Shown piece after piece: positions 40,253 through 48,398 of a stretch of DNA of 64,000 nt (position 1 is its first letter; each line of letters starts with the position of its first letter). A program made the position numbers and the translations under genes. A model generated the notes under the pieces. It ran no database searches. It saw only the letters and a list, made by a program, of their open reading frames with translations, and was not told where the DNA came from. Source of the stretch: JAJRRL01 sp047404195 (GTDB lineage Bacteria; Pseudomonadota; Gammaproteobacteria; JAJRRL01); NCBI GenBank assembly GCA_047404195.1, contig JBDOIU010000010.1, positions 25,296 through 89,295 on the forward strand, written 5' to 3'.

Positions 40253-42535
40253 ATGAAACGATTAGCAAATTTAGCACTATTACGTCAATTTGGTTTTACA
40301 GATCAACAAATTAAACGTGTAGCCAGTCACAGAAAAAGTGGTGCTAATAATATCAAGGCTTTACAGGAATTGTTATCCCCTATAGAGCTAGGAGGTCTGT
40401 CTCAGCTTGCAAAGCTATGTGAGGTCGGCTTTACTCCTAAGCAGATCATTGGTGTGATTTCTCATATTGGTGGTTCTAAAAATATCGCAGCTTTACAGGG
40501 ATTGTTAAATCCTATAGAGCCAGGAGGTGATACTCAGCTTACAAAACTATGTGAGGCTGGTTTTACGGCTAAGCAGATCATTGGCGTGCTTTCTCATGAT
40601 GGCGGTTCTAAAAATATCGCAGCTTTACAGAGCTTGTTATCCCCTATAGAGCCAGGTGGTGAGTCTCAGCTTGCAGGGCTATGTGAAGCCGGTTTTACGG
40701 CCAAGCAGATTATTGGTGTGCTTTCTCATAATGGTGGTTCTAAAAATATCGCAGCTTTACAGGAATTGTTATCCCTTATGGAGCCAGGTGGTGAGTCTCA
40801 GCTTACAAAACTATGTGAGGTTGGTTTTACTGTTGAGCAGATCATTGGCGTGCTTTCTCATGATGGTGGTTCTAAAAATATTGCAGCTTTACAGGGATTG
40901 TTAAATCCTATAGAGCTAGGAGGTGAGTCTCAGCTTACAAAGCTATGTGAGGTCGGCTTTACTCCTAAGCAGATGATTGGCGTGCTTTCTCATGATGGTG
41001 GTTCTAAAAATATCGCAGCTTTACAGGGATTGTTAAATCCTATAGAGCTAGGAGGTGAGTCTCAGCTTACAAAACTATGTGAGGTCGGCTTTACTCCTAA
41101 GCAGATGATTGGCGTGCTTTCTCATGATGGTGGTTCTAAAAATATCGCAGCTTTACAGGGATTGTTATCCCCTATAGAGCCAGGCGGTGATACTCAGCTA
41201 GCACAGCTATGTGAAGCTGGTTTTACGGCTAAGCAGATCATTGGTGTGCTTTCTCACGGTGGTGGTTCCAAAAATATCGCAGCTTTACAGGGATTGTTAT
41301 CCCCTAAAGAGCCAGGTGGTGTGTCTCAGCTTACGGAGCTATGTGAGGCCGGTTTTACTTCTGAACAGATCATTGGCGTGCTTTCTCATGATGGTGGTTC
41401 TAAAAATATCACAGCTTTACAGGGATTGTTAAATCCTATAAGGCTAGGTGGTGATACTCAGCTTGCAAAACTATGTGAGGCTGGTTTTACGGCTGAGCAG
41501 ATCATTGGCGCGCTTTCTAATATTGGTGGTTCTAAAAATATCGCAGCTTTACAGGAATTGTTATCCCCTAAAGAGCCAGATGGTGTGTCTCAGCTTATGG
41601 AGCTATGTGAGGCTGGTTTTACGGCTAAGCAGATCATTGGCGCGCTTTCTAATATTGGTGGTTCTAAAAATATCGCAGCTTTACAGGAATTGTTAGATCC
41701 TAAAGAGCCAGATGGTGTGTCTCAGCTTACGGAGCTATGTGAGGCCAGCTTTACGGCTCAGCAGATCATTGGCGTACTTTCTCATGATGGTGGTTCTAAA
41801 AATATCGCAGCTTTACAGGAATTGTTAAATCCTATAGAACCAGGCGGTGAGTCTCAGCTTACAAAACTATGTGAAGCCGGTTTTACGGCTGAGCAGATCA
41901 TTGGTGTGCTTTCTCATGGTGGTGGTTCTAAAAATGTTGCAGCTTTACAGGGATTGTTAAATCCTATGGGGCTTGGCGGTGATACTCAGCTTTCACAACT
42001 ATGTGAAGCCTGTTTTACGGCTAAGCAGATCATTGGTGTACTTTCTCATGGTGGTGGTGCTCTGAATCTGAAGGTTTTGGTGTCAGTATGTCATCCTAAG
42101 GTAAGCGCCATACTGAAGCACTTTTTTAGGGGTGAACAAGTTACAGAGGGCGTGGTAAAATTTTTATCAGGAACGTCAAGAAGTAAATCATTTAATGCAA
42201 TGCTGCCAGTACTATCATCAATCGCATCACTAGGTGAAGTTAATAGTGACCGCACTTTACTTGCTGAAAACATATTTAAGAAATTCAAGCGACTCTCTGG
42301 AAAAAAATCACAGAGCTTGTCAAAGCAATTTCTTTCCCTGGAAAGTGTGAATGAAAAAATGCATTTTATTAAAAAACATTTCATAGCAAAAAAAACAAAA
42401 CGAAAAAGAAGCAGGGTTAAGGATTCTAAAAGCAAGCGTAGTCGAGTTCAAAGCATTGTTGCAGTTAGCATACTTGCAACAACAGTGCAAGATGAGGTTG
42501 ATGGGTTCAAGGTTGTGTCATCAGTAGAAAAATGA
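40253..42535 (+). CDS. TALE-like repeat protein with NLS, putative sequence-specific DNA-binding effector
   Basis: The 760-residue protein starts at ATG 40253, six bases after GGAG; a TTG 17 codons upstream lacks a ribosome site. After 13 residues comes a degenerate repeat (14-58), then twelve exact 44-residue repeats (59-586) and a partial thirteenth. Counting Phe as position 1, positions 1-26 align without gaps to TAL-effector repeats: Thr2, Gln5, Ser11, residues 12-13, Gly14-Gly15, Gln23, Leu25-Leu26. Positions 12-13 run HI HD HN HD HD HD HG HD NI NI HD HG HG, all known TALE base-specifying pairs. A loop of about ten residues (PIEPGGESQ type) replaces the short TALE turn before LCEAG. The C-terminal ~160 residues are basic and end with NLS-like KKTKRKRSRV..KSKRSR (713-731). 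There is no Xanthomonas-type N-terminal domain or acidic activation domain. DNA binding and host nuclear action are inferred. Confidence 0.85.
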   Translation: MKRLANLALLRQFGFTDQQIKRVASHRKSGANNIKALQELLSPIELGGLSQLAKLCEVGFTPKQIIGVISHIGGSKNIAALQGLLNPIEPGGDTQLTKLCEAGFTAKQIIGVLSHDGGSKNIAALQSLLSPIEPGGESQLAGLCEAGFTAKQIIGVLSHNGGSKNIAALQELLSLMEPGGESQLTKLCEVGFTVEQIIGVLSHDGGSKNIAALQGLLNPIELGGESQLTKLCEVGFTPKQMIGVLSHDGGSKNIAALQGLLNPIELGGESQLTKLCEVGFTPKQMIGVLSHDGGSKNIAALQGLLSPIEPGGDTQLAQLCEAGFTAKQIIGVLSHGGGSKNIAALQGLLSPKEPGGVSQLTELCEAGFTSEQIIGVLSHDGGSKNITALQGLLNPIRLGGDTQLAKLCEAGFTAEQIIGALSNIGGSKNIAALQELLSPKEPDGVSQLMELCEAGFTAKQIIGALSNIGGSKNIAALQELLDPKEPDGVSQLTELCEASFTAQQIIGVLSHDGGSKNIAALQELLNPIEPGGESQLTKLCEAGFTAEQIIGVLSHGGGSKNVAALQGLLNPMGLGGDTQLSQLCEACFTAKQIIGVLSHGGGALNLKVLVSVCHPKVSAILKHFFRGEQVTEGVVKFLSGTSRSKSFNAMLPVLSSIASLGEVNSDRTLLAENIFKKFKRLSGKKSQSLSKQFLSLESVNEKMHFIKKHFIAKKTKRKRSRVKDSKSKRSRVQSIVAVSILATTVQDEVDGFKVVSSVEK
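40292..40426 (+). repeat. degenerate repeat 0 of the TALE-like array
   Basis: This 45-residue unit starts GFTDQQIKRVASHRKSGANN. The Gly-Gly after positions 12-13 is lost and one residue is inserted. It probably serves as an N-terminal cap, like the cryptic repeats of TAL effectors that make non-specific DNA contacts. Confidence 0.75.
40427..42010 (+). repeat. 12 x 132-bp tandem TALE-like coding repeats
   Basis: Units start at 40427 and every 132 bases to 41879; a thirteenth partial unit begins at 42011 and diverges after its Gly-Gly. Within the array the DNA is nearly identical outside codons 13-14 of each unit (Gly as residue 1). The paired codons are CAT GAT (HD), CAT AAT (HN), CAT GGT/CAC GGT (HG), CAT ATT (HI) and AAT ATT (NI). 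Units 5/6 and 9/10 are near copies. Confidence 0.95.
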
Positions 42536-42660
42536 TTAGATTAGTGTCGTATCTTAGGTGGTGATAGTGATTCCTCATGGGCAGCGTTATCAGTGCATGA
42601 TAGATCTCTATTTTGGTTGTTGATTGCTTTATCAAGGCATGAAGAGGTCTTTAAGTAGGT

Positions 42661-43899
42661 TTATTTGATCAGCGAGTATTGCTTATCTTTGGGTAGCATG
42701 CTCATGGCCATAGTGCTCACTGCTGCTAATGTCAGAAATATCAGCCCCATGGCATGACCATGATTTTGCGGTGCGACTGATACAATGAAGCTCACAATCA
42801 GTGTTGCTATCATGCGGATTACATTGAAAAAACAGCCTGCCGTTCCTGCGATATCTTTGTTGTTGAAAAATGCAACAACACTGCAGTTACTGAATAATAT
42901 ACTGGATGCTATGAAAAATAAGCAGTATGGTGCAACCAGCAATGCTGCTGAACTACTTGATATAAACGCTGTAGTCACAGCAAGTACACCTGAGACAAGA
43001 AATACCTTGGTGCAGAGTCGAACCAGTGTGGATGAGGGGACATACCGTAAAAGTACCACGTTGCAAAAACGGCCAATCACCATACATGCTGTTGCAGCTA
43101 GCGTGTATGTTAGGTATTGCATATGACTGAGGTGAAAGCTATTCTGCAATAAATACGGACTGATTGTATAGAAATCATAGATCCCGGCAAATGCACAGGC
43201 GCTGATGAGGACTGATATGAGGTAGTGACGGCAGCACAGTAACCGCCAGTATTTTTGCATCACTGTTAGCCCTGCACATTGCTGTCGTTGTGCTTCAGTT
43301 TTCGTTTCAGGTAAGGCTAGCCATGTAATGATCGCAACAATGCCACATGAAAATGCCAGCATATTAAAAAGTGCATGCCAGTCATGGTTTTGTAGATAGG
43401 CGCCACCCAGGCTGGGTGCGATAGAGGGTGCCAGACCAATCCCAAGCGCAGCATACCCCATGACAGCAAGACGCGTTTTACCCTTAAAGGCTGTTTGTAC
43501 CAGCCCTCGTGTGATCCCGCCTAAAACCCCAATGCCCATACCCTGTATAAAACGTCCAAGCAGAAATGTATTGCTTGAGTCTGCGTGTGCAATAAAAAAC
43601 GATCCAATGACTGCAATACCCATGCCAATAATCAATGGTTTACGGGTTCCAATGCTATCGGCCATGGGCCCACCAACCAATGATGATATGACACATCCCA
43701 GCATAAATGTGGTTATGGATAGCTTGATAATACTGGCAGTGCTGTGCAGTTGGTGTGTGATCGATGGCAGTGCGGGTACGTATATATCAGCTAAGATGCT
43801 GGGTAGTCCGCCAATAAATATGACCATGAATACAAGCACAAACAGCGTCAATTTGCTGTTATGTGCCTTAATTTTAGCTCGTAGCTCTACCAAAATCAT
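42661..43899 (-). CDS. MFS drug exporter, Bcr/CflA-like
   Basis: The 412-residue protein has 12 hydrophobic helices. The start of helix 1 (LPSILADIYVPALPSI) and the loop GGPMADSIGTRKPLIIGM (MFS motif A, degenerate) fit the Bcr/CflA multidrug family, as do GRFIQGMGIGVLGGITRGLVQ and APSIAPSLGGAYL (motif C-like). It is divergent from a TetR gene across an 80-94 base gap that holds a 12-base palindrome, a common repressor-exporter pair. The substrate is unknown. Confidence 0.87.
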   Translation of the reverse strand: MILVELRAKIKAHNSKLTLFVLVFMVIFIGGLPSILADIYVPALPSITHQLHSTASIIKLSITTFMLGCVISSLVGGPMADSIGTRKPLIIGMGIAVIGSFFIAHADSSNTFLLGRFIQGMGIGVLGGITRGLVQTAFKGKTRLAVMGYAALGIGLAPSIAPSLGGAYLQNHDWHALFNMLAFSCGIVAIITWLALPETKTEAQRQQCAGLTVMQKYWRLLCCRHYLISVLISACAFAGIYDFYTISPYLLQNSFHLSHMQYLTYTLAATACMVIGRFCNVVLLRYVPSSTLVRLCTKVFLVSGVLAVTTAFISSSSAALLVAPYCLFFIASSILFSNCSVVAFFNNKDIAGTAGCFFNVIRMIATLIVSFIVSVAPQNHGHAMGLIFLTLAAVSTMAMSMLPKDKQYSLIK

Positions 43900-43960
43900 G
43901 ATGATACCTGCATTAATATTTGATTTTAATTGGATAATCTGTTAAATTATATCACACATA

Positions 43961-43972
43961 GACCGATCGGTC
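43961..43972. promoter_or_regulatory. palindromic TetR-type operator
   Basis: GACCGATCGGTC is a perfect 12-base palindrome between the divergent exporter and TetR genes, 21 bases before the TetR start codon. Its symmetry and location suit the operator of that regulator. Confidence 0.75.
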
Positions 43973-43993
43973 AACACATTGGGGTGCGTACAA

Positions 43994-44611
43994 ATGTATG
44001 ATGTAGAAAATAATATGCGACAGCAGGGGCAGGCCACGCGTGAGCGTTTATTAGGCTCTGCACGACAGCAATTCGTGACCCATGGCTTCAAAGCCAGCAG
44101 CATCAGTGCCATTGCAAAACAAGCAGGCGCTACAAAAAGTGTGGTATTTCATCATTTTAGTTGTAAGGCTGCATTGTGGGATGCGGTCAAAGCAGCTCTG
44201 TTGAAGGAGATGCACTTTTCAGGGCATCAACGAGCAGATCAGCAGCTCTCTTCTGTGCGTAGGCTCGTCGATTATTTTCTTGTAGACAGAATAGGATTGT
44301 ATGATCGGCAAAGTGACTATTTTAGAATGATTTGCTGGCAATTTTTAGATCATGATACTTTTGCATGTGAAGCAACGACTTCACAGTTCATTGATCAGGT
44401 CAATAGGGCAGTCAAGCTGCTGCAGAAGCGACGACTTATTCGTTCAGATCATTCAGCTAAAACCATCACTGCAGTCTTGCTGAGTATGTTGTATGGTGCA
44501 CAGCTTTCGCAGTCACGCTTATCATTGGATAATATTGAAAAAGAAGCCTTGATAACAGCGCTACATGCTCAAGCAATGAGTTATTGTCGACCTGATTGCA
44601 TTAAATTTTAA
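43994..44611 (+). CDS. TetR-family transcriptional regulator
   Basis: The 205-residue protein has an N-terminal helix-turn-helix (RERLLGSARQQFVTHGFKASSISAIAKQAGATKSVVFHHF) that matches TetR; the recognition helix is the ATKSVVFHHF part. The C-terminal ligand domain is unrecognised. It probably represses the divergent exporter through GACCGATCGGTC. ATG 43994 is chosen; an in-frame TTG five codons earlier overlaps the operator region. Confidence 0.9.
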   Translation: MYDVENNMRQQGQATRERLLGSARQQFVTHGFKASSISAIAKQAGATKSVVFHHFSCKAALWDAVKAALLKEMHFSGHQRADQQLSSVRRLVDYFLVDRIGLYDRQSDYFRMICWQFLDHDTFACEATTSQFIDQVNRAVKLLQKRRLIRSDHSAKTITAVLLSMLYGAQLSQSRLSLDNIEKEALITALHAQAMSYCRPDCIKF

Positions 44612-44700
44612 AGGCGTTTGCAACAAGCCATATACTGTGCTGTATCAAATGATGTGGTGATCAAATTCAGCAGCTTATTCGTTTTTTGGTTTAAATAACC

Positions 44701-46431
44701 TTACAATGTCATGCCATTATTGGGTTCAGCGTCACTCTCAGGCTTCGGTTGCTCAAAAAGGTGGGTGAGATGTGGGAGAGATCTGTGTAATTCTTTCATA
44801 TAACGCTGTTGAAAATGACTGTCAAAATTAACAGTTATGACATTGTGTAGGAGGGTTGCAAGGTGCCGCGGTTTTTTGCCAGCTTGCAGTAATGCTTTCA
44901 TGCCCTTTATCAGCTCAGAGTATTCCTTTGTTTTGAAAAGGGTATGTTTTAGCATATTTTTCGGTTTTCTGATGTGCTGAAGAATGGTAATAGCATGTTT
45001 GCAATGAGATGGGTGATGGTCGAGGTATTGACGAATCAGATCATTTTCACGACCATCTGGTGCTACATTATGCTTAAACAACGCTGGGTCAAGTAATGTG
45101 TTAAGGATTGACTCAGTTTCAAATTGAGAGTAGCAGTGTGTCAAGATGGTTTTCAATACAGGACTAACTGAGTCTTTCGTACTGATCATACGTCTAAGGT
45201 CCTGTTTTACTTCTCTGGGTAAAATTGACATAATCATCGCAAGCTGTGTTTTATCATCAGATTTAGCTAGTAAAAATACTGGCATCATCAATTCATGTAG
45301 AAGTTTATCTTTCTCATGGTGGATTTCGTCATGTATAGATGTATTATCTCTGCCGCCACCATGGCTTGTCGCATATGAACTGTCTGTGGTGGGTGTGAGA
45401 GTTTGTAGGCAGCGATAGCGAAATGATTTCTCTAGTATTGATTGAGTGCTGGTTTGTATCTCAGTAGTAACACCTTTAGAGTCGCTGGTTGTTTGAGTTG
45501 ATTCAGCTTGATTACCGTGGTTAATTTCTTTATAAAATTGAAAAAGCGCGCTCTGTAATAATGAGGGCTCACAGACCCAGGACATGAAAACTTTTCCGAT
45601 GGTGTCATTGTTAGTGCGTGTATCTTGAGTTGTATCTTGCATGTCTTTGATGAGTGCGTACACTTGCCATGTGGGTACCGTAAGCTCATGCTGTGCATTT
45701 TTGAATGTTAGGCAAGAGTGGGTTAATTGGCTGAGATCAAGCGTCAGTGAGCGCGAAATGTCATTCCCAAAGACTTGAGTAAAGGTTCTAGTTTCGTCAA
45801 GTACACCTGATTCCGATTCTCCAACGCAGCCATCGACTAAACGTTGTGTGTCATCCTCACGTACAATTCGATTGAGTGACTTATGTAAAGGAGATTCATA
45901 CAAACTGCTGCGATCATGGCATGATCTGGATCGTTCGTTTAGGCCTGACACGATTGTCATTGTGGCCTTTCCGACCTCCTGCAGCGCCTCGAGTTTCGCT
46001 GTTATGATAAGTTCTCCATCCGCTGATCTTGCGCCAATCAATTCGTGAGGCTGATGAAGTGGGTCAATTTTCTGTGAAAGCCACTGTTCTATTGCATCGT
46101 TGGATAGAGATACTTTCTTTTTGTCTATGATGAATATGTCAGACATTGTTGATTCAGAATCAATTTTTAGGTTATCACCACTGAATGATAGGGTGAGATG
46201 TACATTGGGTGTTGAAATTGTTTGTGTTTTCCAATCAGGAACAAAACCTTCGATTGCCAGCTGATGATTGATCCAGGCATAGACACCCCAAGAACCTCTG
46301 AAATCACTCTGTGACCAGATGATCTGCTGTATTTTATCCATCGGTATTTGTGGTAAAGCTAGCGAGGAGGCATCGCTATCAGCAGTGTCCGGAGGTTGAT
46401 GTTGTGTCACTTTTTTTGATTCTTTGCTCAT
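44701..46431 (-). CDS. unknown effector-like protein, paralog family member 1
   Basis: The 576-residue protein is not recognised. It shares with the next two genes an N-terminal W-x-Q-x-D-x-x-G-x-W-G motif (here WSQSDFRGSWG, from Trp39) and a central segment LTFKNAQHELTVPTWQVYAL. The C-terminal half is helical, around ELIKGMKALLQAGKKPRHLA. There is no signal peptide or membrane segment. The acidic/polar C-terminus (KPESDAEPNNGMTL) resembles Dot/Icm translocation signals. It follows gene 2 by 55 bases on the same strand and may be its operon partner. Confidence 0.6.
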   Translation of the reverse strand: MSKESKKVTQHQPPDTADSDASSLALPQIPMDKIQQIIWSQSDFRGSWGVYAWINHQLAIEGFVPDWKTQTISTPNVHLTLSFSGDNLKIDSESTMSDIFIIDKKKVSLSNDAIEQWLSQKIDPLHQPHELIGARSADGELIITAKLEALQEVGKATMTIVSGLNERSRSCHDRSSLYESPLHKSLNRIVREDDTQRLVDGCVGESESGVLDETRTFTQVFGNDISRSLTLDLSQLTHSCLTFKNAQHELTVPTWQVYALIKDMQDTTQDTRTNNDTIGKVFMSWVCEPSLLQSALFQFYKEINHGNQAESTQTTSDSKGVTTEIQTSTQSILEKSFRYRCLQTLTPTTDSSYATSHGGGRDNTSIHDEIHHEKDKLLHELMMPVFLLAKSDDKTQLAMIMSILPREVKQDLRRMISTKDSVSPVLKTILTHCYSQFETESILNTLLDPALFKHNVAPDGRENDLIRQYLDHHPSHCKHAITILQHIRKPKNMLKHTLFKTKEYSELIKGMKALLQAGKKPRHLATLLHNVITVNFDSHFQQRYMKELHRSLPHLTHLFEQPKPESDAEPNNGMTL

Positions 46432-46486
46432 ACTGAAACCTTTTTTCTAATTTTCACGTTACCAATGTTGCTATACATAAAAATAT

Positions 46487-48211
46487 TTAAGGGCCTGATC
46501 CCGGCATATCTGAGTAGTCACTTGATGAGGCTGCTGATGACTCATTGGGCATGAATTTATTAATGGCTCTTTCGTAGCTTTTTAAAACATTACCGGATGC
46601 AGTTTTCTTAATGACTTTATTTAATTCAAGTGCTACCATCTTGGCATGTGGATTTACGTCACTGAGTAAAGCTTTCATTGCCTTGCATAAAGATTTACTG
46701 ATGCTGTCTTTAAACAGTCCTGTACTGGTAAGTGTCTTGTTTCCAATGATAACTGATATTGCAGTGTCGGCAGTATGGCAAAGTTTAGGGTCAAATGAAA
46801 GCAGTCTATGCATCATCTTGAGGTTGGTCTGAATCATTGATTTATCATCATGTTGTAAACTGCTGGCTAGGGTCTGTTGTATTGTATTTATCACAATATC
46901 TTCATCATTGCAGCAGATTGTGATCAATTCTAACTCTGGTACAGCAGCTAAAGGATCACTTTTTAGCAGGGTCATATCAGGTCGTGCGGTCTTTGAGAAT
47001 GAACCTACTATACGTTGCAACATCTTTTGTGGGGTGGTGGAGGTTAACTGTATAATATCATGTCGGAGCGCATTCGGAAGCAAATTTGAAATCTGTAATA
47101 GATCAGATTTGCTTGTTTGAGCAACATGAACTAGTTCACCAATGATAATATGGACAGCTTGCTCCCTTGATTGATGTATTATCTCAGTATTGTTATTTTT
47201 CTTGCCATTCAGCTCAGGAAGAGCATGGTACTTAAATAATGCCTTCTCAATGATGGCCATACTTTTGTGCATCTGTGATGTGTCAGGCGAGCTTTTAGCG
47301 GCTTCAGCGGAAGCGGGTTTTGATGATCTTCCTTTTTTTTGTCTACTGAATTCGAGAAGCTGCCGTTGTAGTAATTCGGGTTCAAGTGTCCATGATATAA
47401 AGCTCTTTCCGATGGCTTCTTCTTTGTCGGGATGGTCTGATGTTTTTGCCAAGTGTTGAGTAAGACAGTGCAGCTGCCATACCGGTACTGTCAGTGAGCA
47501 TTCGTCATTCCTGAACGTTATTGTTGACTCGAAAACTTGACTTGCATTGAGTGAGAAACTTCGGTTAAGGTCTTTGCCAATACTCTTAAAAAATGATTTT
47601 CCTCTATCTAAGCCAACCTTTGTTATAGTATCTGCTGCAAGGCCAATAAGCGTATCAGACATGTCGGCGTCTAGTTCAGTCTTTAAGGCTGCCGCCATCG
47701 ATGAATCTGCAAGAGATTGATGATCGTCATTAAACACAATCGATCTTTGCTTTGCTGCAATAGTGATGTGACTACTGGTCGTCCCAACACGTCTTAATCT
47801 GTCAATTAAATCGTGTGTTGATGCGCTGCTCTCTTGTTGCAGATGATTAGTCCGCATGATTGTGGTGTGAAGCGGATGAGTCCGTTTCTCTTGCCAAGTC
47901 ATCATTGATCTGTTAAGTGTTTCATCGGTCTCACCAATGTATATATCGCGCATATCGGTCATGCTGCCAATTTCGATACATCCTTCAGAGAATGATATTG
48001 TGGTATGGACAGAGGGCAGAAAAATACGCTTTGAGCCCGGGTCGGCACCGAGTAATTTAGGTTGGAGAAGGCTGGTGACGGTTTCACACTGTCCCCATGG
48101 TCCTCTAAGGTCTGATTGTGCCCATGGGAATTCGCTCATGCTTCTAAGCTTGTCTTCTCTATCAGTCATCTTCGCTGTCACTGAAACTGGTGACTCTTTT
48201 CCGCCTTTCAT
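46487..48211 (-). CDS. unknown effector-like protein, paralog family member 2
   Basis: The 574-residue protein has WAQSDLRGPWG at Trp30, ITFRNDECSLTVPVWQLHCLTQHLAKT in the centre and a helical C-terminal region containing GLFKDSISKSLCKAMKALL. The tail is Ser/Asp-rich (SSAASSSDYSDMPGSGP). ATG 48211 follows GAGG. A perfect CTTAATATTAAG palindrome lies about 145 bases upstream (48356-48367) and TATAAT on the minus strand near 48266. There is no recognisable domain; the paralogy to its neighbours is clear from the shared motifs. Confidence 0.6.
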   Translation of the reverse strand: MKGGKESPVSVTAKMTDREDKLRSMSEFPWAQSDLRGPWGQCETVTSLLQPKLLGADPGSKRIFLPSVHTTISFSEGCIEIGSMTDMRDIYIGETDETLNRSMMTWQEKRTHPLHTTIMRTNHLQQESSASTHDLIDRLRRVGTTSSHITIAAKQRSIVFNDDHQSLADSSMAAALKTELDADMSDTLIGLAADTITKVGLDRGKSFFKSIGKDLNRSFSLNASQVFESTITFRNDECSLTVPVWQLHCLTQHLAKTSDHPDKEEAIGKSFISWTLEPELLQRQLLEFSRQKKGRSSKPASAEAAKSSPDTSQMHKSMAIIEKALFKYHALPELNGKKNNNTEIIHQSREQAVHIIIGELVHVAQTSKSDLLQISNLLPNALRHDIIQLTSTTPQKMLQRIVGSFSKTARPDMTLLKSDPLAAVPELELITICCNDEDIVINTIQQTLASSLQHDDKSMIQTNLKMMHRLLSFDPKLCHTADTAISVIIGNKTLTSTGLFKDSISKSLCKAMKALLSDVNPHAKMVALELNKVIKKTASGNVLKSYERAINKFMPNESSAASSSDYSDMPGSGP

Positions 48212-48398
48212 ACTGCCTCACATCTCTTTAATGATAGCTATCTTTTGCACCTATACATATTATAGAATATTCCTGGCAGTAATTCACTGTTGAACTGAAT
48301 CATAACACATTGATATGTCAGTGATATTATCTAAGTTGGTGATCTAATCACATTTCTTAATATTAAGGTTTCATTTAAATGACTGATTATTAAGCTGA

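Noticed and set aside
40656..41696. ORFs in another frame within the TALE-like array (e.g. at 40656, 41211 and 41448)
   Set aside because: They are shadows created by the periodic DNA, with no ribosome sites. Their repeated translations only mirror the real frame.
40427..42010. TALE-like array read as ankyrin, TPR or MORN repeats
   Set aside because: Unit length 44, the S-x-x-G-G core with variation confined to positions 12-13 and Q-x-L-L fit TALE repeats. No G-x-TPLHxA (ankyrin) or TPR pattern is present.
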